64,000 bases of DNA from Trichosphaerium sp. ATCC 40318 (GCA_038496445.1 JALMLS010000640.1:1-64000), one strand, 5' to 3'; shown: positions 1-11,376, counted from the stretch's first letter. A program made the numbers and translations. The notes: generated by a model from the letters alone, not told the origin.

Positions 1-340
1 CCTATGGTAATTCGTTTTTAGCTAAAAAGTTGTGCTCAGCGATTGTCGAAATAAAATAGTGTTCTTATTCTGGAATACAATATAAAAATCATTTTTTCTG
101 CGTATATACTACTTATTGGGGCGATTGGAGTGGTTTTAAAAAAGTGTTCGAAAGACGGAAAAACGCCAATATAATGAGAGATATTGTTGGTGACCTTAAA
201 ATCTAAGGTACGTAGAGGTGTTGGAGTGATTTAAAGACCGCAAAATAACTATTTACGAAACGAGTAAACCATCAACAGTACTGCTCTATCGCGCCCAGAA
301 CGTCCATTTCACAGCTCAATGTTTTAAATTGAGTATGTAC

Positions 341-536
341 CAGTTATATTTGCCGAAAGTGAATCAACCAATGTTCCAGTGATTGGAGCAAAGTCTATGG
401 TGTTGCCCTTGTACTTTTGTGGCCAAACTCGAATGGTCGCGTTAGCTACGATAGATGGCGACAATACTGTTATTGTTCCATGCACAATAGCCAAAAAGCA
501 TGCTAGTACAACCTTAGATTCGTAATAAACTTCCAA
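341..536 (-). CDS. First exon of PA-domain 7TM gene, left copy (partial)
   Basis: Mirror of the first recognisable exon of the gene at 43890-46424. It encodes a hydrophobic signal-peptide-like stretch (core ACFLAIVHGTITVL) followed by the start of an extracytosolic domain. A donor site (gtacatac on the minus strand) follows at 340-333. The acceptor of that intron falls exactly at the window start, so the rest of the gene, if present, lies left of position 1. The true start codon is uncertain: no clear ATG opens this exon and an upstream small exon is possible. Whether this copy is full length cannot be decided here. Confidence 0.5.
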
Positions 537-767
537 GTAGAAAGCTAAAGAGTAATACCTAGGAATACTATAGTTCTTGTCTCCATACGACTAACCATGT
601 GGTAAAGATGCTGTTGCAATTATAGTCAATAAATATGTACGTTGATGTGGCGAGCTGTTGCTTAAAATAGACATTTTAAGTCTACCAATCTACCTCAAAT
701 AATACCTACAACACATACGAGAGCGTAGAAGGTACATTGCCATATGAATAATTTATTTTAATGCTTA

Positions 768-1010
768 TTGAACAGTATGGAAGCAAAAAAACTCCATGGA
801 CTGTCGGAGTGCGTCGAATATAAGGATGGGTTCATATTAGAGGTTAAAATCCTTGATCAGTACAGTTCAGAATTCGATTCTGTTAAAAAAAAGTACAAAG
901 ACGTTGTTCTTCTTGGTTTAATTATCGTTTATAGATACGGAACTGCTAACTCTATATGCGGATATGTAGCACTTGCTGCATCATATTTTATTGCAAATAA
1001 GGTGACTTGA
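768..1010 (+). CDS. Small hypothetical membrane protein, left copy
   Basis: An 80-codon ORF, preserved codon for codon in the other arm (43402-43644). The N-terminal half is charged; the C-terminal half is hydrophobic enough for one or two membrane segments (around residues 45-75, with VVLLGLIIVY and GYVALAASYFIA). No family is recognised. It lies 60 bases upstream of the unrecognised gene at 1074 on the same strand and could be its first exon, but I could not find a splice pair that keeps frame. Conservation in both arms reflects recent duplication and is not independent evidence of coding. Confidence 0.3.
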   Translation: MNSMEAKKLHGLSECVEYKDGFILEVKILDQYSSEFDSVKKKYKDVVLLGLIIVYRYGTANSICGYVALAASYFIANKVT

Positions 1011-1073
1011 ACTAAATTAAAATCACGTGGGCACTAAAAATGAATCTAGATTAGTACAATTAAAAAAGACGTT

Positions 1074-1805
1074 GTGTCAAAACAATTATTGGAAGAACTC
1101 CTTCCAGAGCTTTGTAGTATTGATAAAATGCGACCACACATTGTCAAAATAATGTCATATATGCATTCAAAGCGTACAACTTACATTCGTAAACACCCAG
1201 ATGAATTCAAGACTGAAAAGGAGAGAAAAGGGTATTGCTCAGATTGGCTAGCAAATTTCGAAGTCAGGTGAGACGCTTTTGCTTGCATTTGTCTGACATG
1301 ACTAGTGACTACATTAAAATTATAGTGAAAGATTAATGATGCTACGACACTTGAGCAAATCTAATAATGCACCACTTGATTTATACAAGCATGAAGAAAA
1401 GAAACGATTAGTGGAAGAAGACAAGTACTTACCACACAAATACATCTTAGAACAGCCTACAAAGAATACTGATGGGACCACAGGCACCTTTGTAGCGAAT
1501 AATCACATGCTAACTTGTGTTAGGTATTCTAAGGTATACACCTGACGAGTGGGTTGGTAAGAGGAGTAAGGAGACCTTGTATTGTTGCAGATGTTATCGG
1601 TCATTTTCTTGTTATTCAACCTGTCATTGATGAACATGGAACGAACATGCTTGTTATTATTAACTCATCTAAAGAATCAAATTATACAAATTACCCTATT
1701 ATGGGACATTTTTATGATTTACATTTTGGTGGCTGCTATGAGCAAAAGAAGCTTGATGATAGTGTTAAAGAATTTTTCAAAGATTTCACTGTAACGGACA
1801 AATAA
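1074..1805 (+). pseudogene. Unrecognised gene, left copy, probably frameshifted
   Basis: Left copy of the gene at 42601-43338. Three coding blocks are visible: residues starting SKQLLEELLPEL, a block around MMLRHLSKSNN, and a C-terminal block rich in hydrophobic strands ending in FKDFTVTDK. The first two join well across an intron with donor gtgaga near 1268 and acceptor aattatag near 1327. The second junction is ambiguous. Compared with the right copy, the left has lost 4 nt near 1319, inside the putative intron and so harmless, and 2 nt near 1575 in the last block, which shifts the frame. I do not recognise the family. The start near 1074 is GTG-like, so the true 5' end may be an upstream exon. 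Confidence 0.4.
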
Positions 1806-2071
1806 ATCACGTGGTAACCTTTTAATAAACCATTTCGACTTGGGGAGTTGATCTTCATTCATCGTTTCACAAAAAACAGTGGAGTCGTCAAAGTCAAGTT
1901 AATTCTTCAAAAATACTTAGCTGACTGGAGTTGAAAAGTAACCATGTTGTTTTTGCTATAGTACATACATCTCGAGGTATTCAACTACACAACGTTTACA
2001 CTTTGGTAAATATCTTGTTTGCGTGTTTTTTCTGTTTCAGTAAACGTAAACAGTAAAACAGTTCAAAAATT

Positions 2072-2152
2072 GCATGTTGCAGGATTCGAACCCTGCGGAT
2101 GACTCCCAAACGGACCTAAACCGTTCACCATAAACCACTCGGTCAAACATGC
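2072..2152 (-). tRNA. tRNA-Leu(UAG), left copy, structurally damaged
   Basis: Read on the minus strand, a type II tRNA with acceptor GCATGTT paired to AACATGC, a D-arm, and an anticodon stem AACGG/CCGTT enclosing loop TTTAGGT, hence anticodon UAG (leucine). Compared with the right-arm copy at 42252-42334, the region between variable arm and T-arm has changed: the variable stem has lost a base (GGGA against TCC rather than TCCC) and the T-loop has eight instead of seven nucleotides. It is therefore probably a dead or weakly functional copy, unless the difference is a sequencing error. Confidence 0.75.
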
Positions 2153-2254
2153 ACATGATACTTATTCACAGGTTTTGCAGAGGACCGCTTACCAATAATC
2201 GAGGCTGAGAACAAAAACCAATGAACAGAAAAAAACCAGAAAGATGTTAGTATT

Positions 2255-3549
2255 TTATTGTTGTTGATATTCAGCATCAAAGATTTTATCCATGTCAAAT
2301 ACAAGTGAAGGAGAGAAGCATCCTTGATCAGCAGCGATTGATACAATGTATTGAAGAAGCTCTGGAGGTATGTAAGCTTGAATAGCTCGATTGAGACAAA
2401 GCATCAAGAAGAACACTTGATCTCTGAAAACACGAGGAAAATGAAGATGTAATCTTGGATGCCATCTGTGCTTAAGTGCGAGCTTCTTCAATTCTTTAAT
2501 CTCTTCATCTTGTTTTAGGCTCTCAATAATTTCCATACAACTTGTTGTGTCAGAATCTTTGATCAAGGGCGCATTGACGTTTGCACCATACATTCTGAGA
2601 ATAAGTACTTTACTCAACTCTGTTTGTTCAAGAGCAATATTGAGTGGTGTTGCCTTGACGTGAATATCACGGAGTCCTGAGTGATATCCTCCTTGTCGTG
2701 GATCTTCAATACCAATAGATGACGCAGGTTTAGGTATTTCTACTTGTTCTATGTATTCTTTTCTCAACTCAACATCAGCGCCATGATGTAACAGTAGTAA
2801 AAGCGAAAGCTCTTTGTAATTTTCTCCACTTGACGCCAATACACTGTGCAATGCTGTGGTCTTTGTATTCTCTCTGTGTCCGTACTCATTGTTCACACGC
2901 ACTTGATTGAATGCGTTGGGATCAGCAGAAGCAGCAAGTAGGATTTGTAAGACTCTCGGCTCCTTTGCAGCTCTCGTTACAAGTGTTACTTTTGAGCTTC
3001 TGTCCGTCCTCATAGTTGATGCTCCGGTTGATATAGTGCCGTTAGGATCAGCGCCTTTCTTTAGAGCGTATTTAAAAAGGTCGTAGAGCTCTTGAGTTGG
3101 ACTGGAAAAGATACGGTCAATAAGAACCTGGAAAGCACTCTTTTTAACTCCCTAAGACTCCAGCCTCCCTGAGAATACTGGCTGTTTATATCAGCACCAT
3201 GTTTGAGAAGTAGAGTGACTAATTGACAGTTTAATTCCTTGTCTTTGCGGTTTTGTACTTTTTCCTTTGTACCAAGAGCCAAATGAAGCACGTTGTACCT
3301 AAAATGAAGTTAAGAATAATTTAACGTATTTGGTACTTTGTCTTACTTGCAAGAATCCCATCCTTCGCTGTCATCTATTCGTTCGTTGGCGTTAGCACCG
3401 TTCTTTAGCAGCTCTTTTACTTTCTTTATATCGTTTGAGGCTATAGCTGTTTTTAATGATGTCATTTCAGTAGTTGTTTGGTGGTTAGACAATCGAGATT
3501 TTGATTCGGAAATTAGTTGGACCAAAAATTGTTTGACTTTGTTAGACAT
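2255..3549 (-). pseudogene. Ankyrin-repeat protein with C-terminal F-box-like motif, left copy (frameshifted)
   Basis: Two exons on the minus strand (3549-3347 and 3298-2255) around a 48-nt intron. Ankyrin-type units are visible (LLKNGANAN, LLKHGADINS, LLLHHGADVE, ADPNA). The C-terminus has IPPELLQYIVSIAADQG, resembling the F-box-like ends of ankyrin/PRANC proteins. At 3150-3152 the left copy has three C where the right copy has four (GGGG at 41251-41254), which shifts frame after GGWSL and truncates the product within the ankyrin region. Because the change is in a homopolymer, a sequencing error is possible; otherwise this is a fresh pseudogene of the gene at 40854. Confidence 0.75.
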
Positions 3550-4566
3550 CGTTAAGTTTGTTTAACTGAATCCAATACACGGCTTCACAAATATCCTTTT
3601 ATCAAGTGTCAGTTCCTATTGGTAGAAATTTAAGACCACTTATACCAGCAAAGAACTTGCGCGCGTGGCAAAGAAGACAAGAACAATATTCCAACAAGAT
3701 TTCACTTGAAGCATAAAAATTACCACGTGCAAGGCTTCCTGGTTTCAAACAATTGCTGTTTCGCATTACAAAACACTATCAACGCTGTTACGCAGCCAGG
3801 TGTCTATTTGTATGCAAATAAATAATTTCGGTCTCGTTTGACAAACGCTTGGATTCATACAACATTACCACGTGACAGTGGCATCACCGTTAAAATGAGA
3901 GATTTGCAAGTTCTGTCAGAAGTGTCAGATCCGTCAGATCAGGCAGAAACTGGATTTTGTGTTTCAAGTAGCTTAAAACTGAATGAGACTGCTTCAGATC
4001 TCGTAGCAACAGCTGGTCGATTGGATCTTGCGGAAATAGCCCTGTACATTGTATTGAATAAGCTTGTAAACACCGCCGAATAGTAGTGGAAATACATTGC
4101 GTTTTGTACATTCCTATCTTACTCTGTAGCGCTGCAAAACCGCAGAATATTGCATCCATGAGAAAACATGGTAAATCGCTTTACGACTTTAGTGACTCCA
4201 AAAAGCCTTCACAACAACACAACTAGCGTACTAGCAGTGCCTTTTTTCTATACAACGCTAAATGAGAATCACTAGTCACTCGTAGAAAGACCTCCTTAAA
4301 AGCATGAATAGTAACATTAGCTCTTCATTGAATGTTCTCAGATGCTTAAGTTTTTTTGAAGCGATGTCTTTTCGGCCGGGATCGTGCTATTTAGTAATGA
4401 ATGGTGGTACCGTATGAACAGCACACTTCAGCAAACTGTTGTATAATCTTTAGCGAATATTCTCTGGATAATATCCACCTATGTATTAATATATTCTTTG
4501 CATCAGGTTAGAGAAGCATCACGTGTCAAAAAAAAACAACACTCTAAAAAACAAAGAAAAGAAGCA
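3550..4566. other. Intergenic stretch with conserved overlapping ORFs on both strands
   Basis: About 1 kb between the divergently placed ankyrin gene and F-box/YwqK gene. It contains an 81-codon ORF on the plus strand (3838-4083; internal LVATAGRLDLAEIALYIV) antisense to an 89-codon ORF (4159-3890, minus). Both are unchanged in the other arm (40320-40565 and 40244-40513). Neither resembles a known family and at most one is likely to be real. CACGTG hexamers occur at about 3724 and 3869. Both flanking promoters must lie here. Confidence 0.35.
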
Positions 4567-5942
4567 ATGTCTTTCAAGGACTCATTACATGATGCACTGA
4601 TACAGCATATTAAAACACCTTGCCACAAGTTCGGTCCAAGAGATCACGTTTATTTAGTAATTGGTAACATAGGAATATTGTTGAATATCTCCCTACTGAA
4701 GTCCTTAGATACATGTACGACTTTGCTAGAGAAGATAATGACTTACGGAACGAATTTACTACCCTAAGCTATGAGTTTGCTGTAGCTTCTAGATTTGATG
4801 TTTGCTTAAACAAACATGGCCAATTTGTAAGATTTAAAGAATATGGCAAGAAAAAGTGTATCGATACTTGTCACTATGTTCATGGCAAGCTACATGGATT
4901 GTATACATCTAAATACATAGAAACGAATTGTTTGCGCACAAGTGTCATGTATAAGGATGGTTTAAAGGCCGATGGAAGGTATGAGGAGTTAAGTTTGGAA
5001 GGAGAATTGATCAAAAGTTATGAGATACAAAATGGTTTGAAACATGGCAAGCAGTCACTTGTCGATAGCTGGGGTAGTGTCACAACCCACTCAGATTACA
5101 AGAACGGTATTAAGCACGGCGAATTTATAGTCAAATCAGACAGTGGCAAAGTAATACTTAAAGGAAACTACAAAGAAGGCAAGAGAGTAGGATCTTGGAA
5201 AGACGAACGTTTTGAATCTATTTATAGTAGCAATGGTTCTTTAATTGAGACTCATTCGTTTGGTGGATTGATACTTTTGATGTTTGAGCCTGCCTTTCCA
5301 GAAATGAGCTTATTTGATGACCTCTTAACTAATATCCCAATGACAATTTCAGACTCTTGGCACGGTTGTATTTATCATCGGATACAAAATTACTATACAT
5401 CTTGTATTGATTGCAGAGACCATGACAGTGTGCTAGTTGTACAAGATGATGATACTACTACCAGTCATGAAATAGCTTTGTATAAGATAGAAGATCACTC
5501 AGGAGAACTAGTACGTCATGGAAAGAGCTATGTGTGTAGAGGATTGCTGAAAATTTGCGATTGTGTCAAGTATGAAGAAGGAAAGTTACAGGGTTTGTAT
5601 GAAACTCTTAGTGAGGCAAAGAAACGTTTGGTTGCTGATAGTGATGCTTTGCTGATATCAAAAGAGATGTATAAGGAAGGTGAGTTACATGGCCTAAGAG
5701 AAGAGTTTAGTGAGAATTCTGGTTTCATTATGTCACGTGAAGAGTTTATGGATGGAGAACCACATGGACAAAGAATTTTTTGGTACACAGATACGAAACA
5801 AATGTCAGAATGTGGAGTTTATTTGAATGGAAAGAAACACGGACTATTTGAACGTTGGAATAGAAGCGGAGTTTGTACAGAAAGAGCCCTTTATTCTAAA
5901 GGAGAATGGGTAGGAGAACCTGTAGTTTTCACCCAACAATAA
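4567..5942 (+). CDS. F-box-like / YwqK (MORN_2) repeat protein, intact left copy
   Basis: Two exons: 4567-4628 and 4673-5942, joined by a 44-nt intron whose acceptor is catag; about 443 residues. The first exon encodes a short basic leader starting MSFKDSLHDAL. The second opens with an F-box-like helix pattern (VEYLPTEVLRYMYDFA) and a conserved family link with RFDVCLNKHGQFVRF. Degenerate 20-25 residue YwqK/MORN_2 units follow (for example YVHGKLHGLY, YKNGIKHGEF, YLNGKKHGLFERW). YwqK-type repeats form beta-hairpin rods, and F-boxes recruit cullin ligases through Skp1; an adaptor role is inferred. The right-arm copy at 38459-39833 is frameshifted, so this is the intact one. The start codon was chosen because it is the ATG that splices in frame into the F-box-like segment. 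Confidence 0.75.
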
Positions 5943-6054
5943 AGGTACTCCAACCTTAGTGACAATATGTGAGTCAAAATACGTTTTTCGACAATAATAG
6001 CGCACAACACAATAGCATCAGGGGAGATATTAGAAGTTAACAAACAATACTTCA

Positions 6055-6777
6055 TTGCATATGGAGCTCGTTAAACTTAACGTTGGTGGTCAGGAGATAA
6101 CGACAACAACAAAAACACTATGTAGCGTGCCAGGTTCATTATTAGCATCTATGTTTAGCGGCAGATGGAGCGAATCGCTTCAAAAGGACGAAAATGAACG
6201 TATTTTTTTGGACGTTGACCCACAGCATTTTAACGTTATCCTAAACTGTCTACGACGCGTACAACGATCAGTAAGACTATTAGAACCGACTATTCTTCAA
6301 AGTTGTTATGAAGACCCTGAAATAGCTGAATTAGCCGACTATTACTGTCTACTGCCAGGGAGGAAGTGTATTAGGGACTTTCTAGCCTACGACTACCGTA
6401 AATCTTACAGCATCGGTTATGGAAGCTGCTCTTATACTACAGGAAGTGTAACATGGACTATAACACTTAACGAGACTTGTGGCAAGATGGGTGTCATTCA
6501 GCCTGAGAAAAAAATGCCTGCGTCTATTTGTGGTTGGACTTGTTATAAACACAGTAATTGGCTTTGCAAGAGAAACGATACTGTACATGTGACATTAGAT
6601 TGTAAGAAACGTGTTCTTCAAGTATACAACCCTTCACTTAACATTGTAAAGACTCTTGGTTTGCCACAAGGAAATGATGTATGGTGTTTTGCTGTTGTTG
6701 TTACAGGTACATCACCTAAGTTTAAGCTTGATAAGACAGAGTATGTACCATTCCCTGAGATGACTGAGGGTAGTTGA
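6055..6777 (+). CDS. BTB/POZ (Kv T1-like) domain protein, left copy
   Basis: Single-exon gene for 240 residues. The N-terminus has the T1/K_tetra-type BTB signature LVKLNVGGQEITTT, then GSLLASMFSGRW and FLDVDPQHFNVILNCLR, covering roughly residues 4-75. This domain oligomerises and in KCTD/KLHL-type proteins binds cullin-3. The remaining 165 residues carry aromatic and cysteine-rich segments (SICGWTCYKHSNW) of no family I recognise; a substrate-binding beta domain is possible. The product is identical to that of 37621-38343 on the other arm, so both copies are intact and the duplication is recent or kept even by gene conversion. The 3' end lies about 170 bases from the convergent LRR gene. 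Confidence 0.85.
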   Translation: MHMELVKLNVGGQEITTTTKTLCSVPGSLLASMFSGRWSESLQKDENERIFLDVDPQHFNVILNCLRRVQRSVRLLEPTILQSCYEDPEIAELADYYCLLPGRKCIRDFLAYDYRKSYSIGYGSCSYTTGSVTWTITLNETCGKMGVIQPEKKMPASICGWTCYKHSNWLCKRNDTVHVTLDCKKRVLQVYNPSLNIVKTLGLPQGNDVWCFAVVVTGTSPKFKLDKTEYVPFPEMTEGS

Positions 6778-6947
6778 ATAAACATCTTTTCTTCGAGAAT
6801 AACCAGTCACTTCATTAAACACAGGCACGTGTTTTCACAACTGGATTAGATATAATAAATACAAAGTATTGCAAACACTAAGCTGTATCTTTCTTTATTA
6901 TAGCAAGATCTAACGTGACACCTGTTAGGGTATTCAAACTGATTTAC

Positions 6948-7868
6948 CTACGGATGCAACGTCACTGTTACACCTGTAGCTTCTAGTGATTTGATACATC
7001 TCTTTGTAATGTTTTTACATCCACGCAATGATAGTACCTTTACACTAGAAAGTGGAGCAAGCCATTCATCCTTTACATTTGTGTTTGATAGAGAGATGGT
7101 ATGAGAATCAGCAAGATGTTTTATATGTTCTTCTCTGATACCTTTACAGCAAGAGAGATCAACTGTATGGACACCTTCCAACGCTTTAAGACTTACTGAT
7201 GTGGCGAGTGTACAGCAAGATAATGTTATGCTATGTGATCTTGACAAGGAAGACAATACGTCATCTGTGACATGAAACCAAGGAAGGTTTATATCTGGTA
7301 CTCCCAAGAGTGACTTTATACCCAACTCTGTAACTCCTACCTCACTTAAATAAATAGACTTCAAATGCTTGGCAATTGGTATTAAGCCTTTGTCTGTTAT
7401 ATTTGGAGCAAACTCAATAGTCAAGTGCTGGACACCACATACAGATATTAATCCTAAGTCTGTAATACGAGGACAATACATGATTGTCAGCTTGCGGACA
7501 GTACAAACATGTTTTAAACCTGAGTTTGTTATGTTTGTGTTGCCCGAAAGTAAAAGAGATTGGACGCCTGAAATCAATGCGAGATCTGAGTCTGTTGCTG
7601 TTCGGAAGTTCAAAAACGATATAAGCGTGTTTTTTAATAAAGGACTTCCTGAAAGGCGAGCACAGTGCGAAGTTGATCGAACGCTGATTTTGCCATAGCC
7701 AAGGTTGTTGTGGATTATAGATGATAATATACTACAGCTTTGAGCAATGGGATAGCGATCATTATTTGATACAAAAGAGAGCACGTGAGTGAGTATCTCC
7801 GCTGGAAAGTCCAAAAGTTGTTTTTCTTTTTTTTTCGATACTCTTTCTGTATTTGCTCTTTTAGCCAT
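6948..7868 (-). CDS. F-box / leucine-rich repeat protein, left copy
   Basis: Single-exon gene for 306 residues. After a basic leader (KRANTERVSKKKEKQ), residues 18-50 form an F-box (LLDFPAEILTHVLSFVS). From about residue 95 to the end there are short LRRs of the cysteine-containing/AMN1-like type, with repeated patterns such as ITNSGLKHV, ITDLGLISV, ITDKGLIPIA and VTDDVLSSL. Such proteins are usually substrate receptors of SCF ubiquitin ligases. The copy at 36530-37450 differs by only a few residues (SNND/SDND, IAQS/ISRS, CTVR/STVR, ISVC/IFVC). The changes cluster near the F-box and in two repeats. Both copies are intact. Confidence 0.85.
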   Translation of the reverse strand: MAKRANTERVSKKKEKQLLDFPAEILTHVLSFVSNNDRYPIAQSCSILSSIIHNNLGYGKISVRSTSHCARLSGSPLLKNTLISFLNFRTATDSDLALISGVQSLLLSGNTNITNSGLKHVCTVRKLTIMYCPRITDLGLISVCGVQHLTIEFAPNITDKGLIPIAKHLKSIYLSEVGVTELGIKSLLGVPDINLPWFHVTDDVLSSLSRSHSITLSCCTLATSVSLKALEGVHTVDLSCCKGIREEHIKHLADSHTISLSNTNVKDEWLAPLSSVKVLSLRGCKNITKRCIKSLEATGVTVTLHP

Positions 7869-8012
7869 TAGGTGCTACACCGCTTTAATTTGCTACGTTG
7901 TTATAAAAGGGCGAAAAGTACCAAAGTACGTTTGTTGTTTGTAGAGGAATGAAAAACTGCATAGAACTCTAACTTAATTGCTTAAGTTTCGCTTGTTGTA
8001 AAATTTCATTTC

Positions 8013-8345
8013 AACATTCACAAAAACAATTTCTAACCGGCAAAACCTTCGCGTGTACGTGGTTTAGTCCATTTACCGCAAGCAATCATACACTTTGGGT
8101 TAGTAGCGGATCCAGGTGCCCACACTGACAGAAGCCGTGTACACATGCCATTTCATAATTAACTCTGTGGTGATAGAAAAGTGTACAGTAAAATTAAGAA
8201 AACAGCAAAACGGAACAAAAAAAAGTTATGGTAATTATTCACACTTGCCTGGCTTATAGACTAAAAACACGTGATTGTTTTGGTTTTTCGCTTACTGCCT
8301 TGATTGATGGTTCATTCGGTTGTTTGACTTCCATGCTCGCGCGAA
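8013..8345. other. About 330 bp present only in the left arm
   Basis: The arms align on both sides of this segment (7869-8012 and 8346-8460 match 36274-36529), but the right arm has only a few bases in its place. On the minus strand it contains a short ORF (about 8150-8036) encoding a WAPGSATNPKCMIACGKW-type peptide that ends in a stop. This might be the last exon of a displaced gene, but no family is recognised. No inverted termini or target-site duplication were recognised. Either an insertion on the left or a deletion on the right would explain it. Confidence 0.5.
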
Positions 8346-8460
8346 ATTATATCAGGGCTAAAGCGGGCGAAAAATAGACTTCTGGTTCGCCGAAAAAAGC
8401 AAGTGTCAGTAAACTTTTTGAACCGCCGGACTAACTTGCATTTTTATACTTTTTATTAGG

Positions 8461-9989
8461 TTACAAGTAGTCTGCTATATTGACCGGAAGAGGCTCAATT
8501 TGAGTTTGATAATAGTTCTGAAGAGCATCAAATGTTCTCAAATCTCTATCAGTAATAAAATTGATAGCTACTCCCTTTCTACCCATACGTGCACAGCGCC
8601 CAACACGATGGATATATGTTGCGAAATCCTGAGACATGTCATAGTTGATAACGAGTTTAACGGATTGAACATCAATACCACGTGCCAGCACGTTCGTAGA
8701 TAGAAGAATACGTGTGTTTCCATCTCGGAAATGCTTCAAAGGGTAAGTAAATAGGTAATAGAAGGACAAGGTAAAACGTACGGCAATGACTTCTTTGCGT
8801 TCAAATTGAGGCATGTCTGCATGAATACAAGAAACAGGATAATCTTGGGCATTTAATTCATCATGGAGACGCTGTACTTCTCTTCTTGAGTTACAGAAGA
8901 TCATAACTTGAGCAACAGATATGGTGTGATACAAGTCTACAAGCACGTCAAACTTGTTTTCGCGGCGCATGCAGTTGACAAAGTATTGGCGAATACCCTA
9001 TGTATGAGTTAGATTTACAGTAGCAAGGTTCTGTTGTTACCTCGAGAGTTACTTCTTCAGTCTTGACAAGAATCTTTACAGGTTTTTGCATAAAGTTCTG
9101 AGTTATTTCCAGCATTGATGGAGGCATTGTTGCGGAGAACAGACCGACTTGAACGTCAGATGGTAAAAAATGGAACAGCTCCTTGATTTGGTCTGCAAAA
9201 CCCATGTCGAGCATTTCGTCGGCTTCATCCAAACATAGAGTTTTAACATTGCGTGTACGCAAGTAGCCCTATAAAACAAGAAAAGTAAGAATAGAAAAGA
9301 AATAATTGAAGAAAAAAACGCGAAAATCAAACAAAAATAGTGTTCGTTTGGTTCACTGGTACCTCATGGACCATATGGTTAACTCTACCAGGAGTTCCGA
9401 CTACAATATGAATTTTATCATTACGAAGTCTTTCTTTTTGTTGCCGAACGTTGGTACCACCAATGAGGAGTTCAACCTTAATTTGAGTGTACTTTGCTAA
9501 ACTTTCGCATTCAAGGCAAATTTGATCAGCAAGGTCACGAGTTGGTGCCAATACTATTGCTTGAACGTGCGGTTTGGTCTCATCAATTTGATTAAGGATA
9601 CCAAGTATGAAAGTTGCTGTTTTACCAGTACCAGATTGCGCTTGAGCGATAACATCTCTTCCTAAGTAGCTATAAGCAACAAAAAAGAAACAGTGGGTAA
9701 TAAAACGAACCAGCGCTAAATGGAACAATGGCTACTTGTTGAATCTTACTAGGGTGTTCGTACCCTTTCCCGTATACACCTCTAATAGAGCGTGAGTAGA
9801 AATAAAGTATTATAGAGCGTCTGCTAACCGTAAGATTTGCTTGTTTAACTTCATATCATCAAAATGTGTGTATTCGGTGAGTGTCTCGCTTACAGTTATT
9901 TCATCTTCGCCCGGCTTTGTAGGAGACTGTTTACCTTCTGTACCTCTGGTAGATGTACTTTGGGATTCTTGTTGTTGTTGAGTGTTCAT
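8461..9989 (-). CDS. eIF4A-like DEAD-box RNA helicase, left copy
   Basis: Multi-exon gene on the minus strand, ATG at 9989, stop at 8461. In order: a Gln/Ser-rich leader, Q-motif region [19 protein letters not shown], motif I AQSGTGKT, Ia APTRDLA (usually PTRELA), TPGRV, motif II DEAD, motif III SAT, then motif V ARGID and motif [15 protein letters not shown] (eIF4A normally has HRIGRSGRFGRKG). It ends ADYL. Length, order and the Q-motif context fit eIF4A or eIF4A-III, an ATP-dependent helicase of translation initiation or the exon-junction complex. At least five short introns, for example with acceptors at 9670-9672 and 8740. All catalytic motifs are present, but several signature residues depart from the consensus. 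The twin is at 34742-36273. Confidence 0.85.
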
Positions 9990-10561
9990 GTTGAGTTGAT
10001 TTTTTAGATAATGGCATTTAACTGACTATCAAAAATAAAGACCACGGTTTTCCCATAATTTTCTAAGACACGAAATAAGTATTCTACAATGTATTTAATT
10101 TGTTAGAGTCAATTTAATTACATTTATAAGGAAACAACTGCGTATCGCTGAAAATAACAAAAATGAGAATAAAACCAGATTTTTGAAATGCGTCATTTTC
10201 AGGAGCTGAAATTGCTCATTCACTGTATTACTGAGCATGAGGAAATACTAGTCTTGCGGATATGATAGTGTAGCCTGTGTTAGTACTACTATTTTGAAGT
10301 TATATGAGAGCGAAAAAGAATCCATGCCAAGAAAAGGCAAAGGTGAATGTCTGGACTTTCTTACATATTATGTCCTGCCCTCTTTGTTGCAAAAAGTTCA
10401 AATAATACTACGCTAGCATCACCTACGCACAGCGATGCCACAAACGAAGGTTTTGCACTGTTTTTTTAGCAAGCAAAACTTCTTTGGTGGAATTTTGACA
10501 CAAGCTTTTGAAGCGTGTACAATAATGTAAGTCAATGGTGTGAATAACACAAGTACTGTCG
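9990..10561. other. Helicase upstream region, no gene seen
   Basis: Likely promoter and 5' region of the helicase gene. The first part is shared with the right arm. About 10332-10473 (roughly 142 bp) is absent from the right arm and is bracketed by CAAG on both sides, as in a slipped deletion or small insertion. No ORF with recognisable content. Confidence 0.5.
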
Positions 10562-11117
10562 ACCTATTCTCTCCCAATATGCTTTGTGAAACCAAACTCG
10601 GAGTAATCAATTCACACTTTAATAGCAATCTCGCAAGCTCCTCGCAAGTTCAGCATCTGTTTGCGATATCGTGATATCTCTCTTGGCTACCGAATGAATA
10701 CTATTACGCTCGTTTTAAGTAAATCTTTTTGCGCTCAACCCGACAGCGTGTTTAAGCAAGATTTTAGGTTTAACTGCACTCTTTACCCTTGTACAAGCAC
10801 AATCATGTAATTGCGGATGTGATGCTTGTAGTAGCTGCGATTTTATGGCAGCCAGCTGTACGATGATAACCGGTGACACCAGCCAAACAGATCGTACGTT
10901 TTAATTTGGAAGTTCTTCGTTTTTCAGGACAAAAATGTATTTTCCAACAAGACTGATAACGCACGTGATATTATTCACGAAGCTTTGTTGATTTAAATGT
11001 TAAAAACTACAATAGTTACTGGCTCCTGCTTTGCAATCACAAGTACATCAGTTGTGGGGTCAGTAACAGGAACAACAGGCGATGATTGTATTCTCCTTGA
11101 TTCAGACAGTTCAATAA
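10562..11117 (+). repeat. Direct duplication, unit A (5' part of RTX-like gene)
   Basis: Matches 11980-12523 in the same orientation with scattered substitutions and small indels. It covers the upstream region, the first two exons and the start of the repeat domain of the RTX-like gene. After 11117 the similarity jumps to the 3' end of the gene (13252 onwards). Confidence 0.85.
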
Positions 11118-11205
11118 TAGTCAGCAAACAGATGTTAGCTAACAATCTCTGTTTTCTAGTTGTTTTTCTGACCAATTCCCTTTCATTACAAACTGTGAGA
11201 GCATA
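10694..11205 (+). pseudogene. RTX-like repeat gene, copy 1, internally deleted
   Basis: It has the same ATG, the same intron inside the signal peptide and the same Cys-rich second exon as the intact copy at 12094. The repeat domain starts (GSVTGTTGDDCILLD) but stops after SDSS. At about 11117 the sequence passes straight into the segment that follows the stop codon of copy 2 (agtcagcaaacagatg). Roughly 730 bp of repeat-coding sequence is therefore missing, with a few bases of shared sequence (aata) at the junction. The product would end in an unrelated 3'-UTR-derived tail. Confidence 0.8.
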
Positions 11206-11376
11206 GGTCCTGTATGTGAAGTTCCTACGTGTTGTCGCAGGATTTAATAATATAGTTAAGTCAGCATAACACCCACTATGTTTTATTATTGAGGAAGTAA
11301 TAATTGACAGTATATCATCACTTCTTACTTTTATAACGCAGTTTCATTCCTACAAAAATATCGCTGCATGTTAGTC

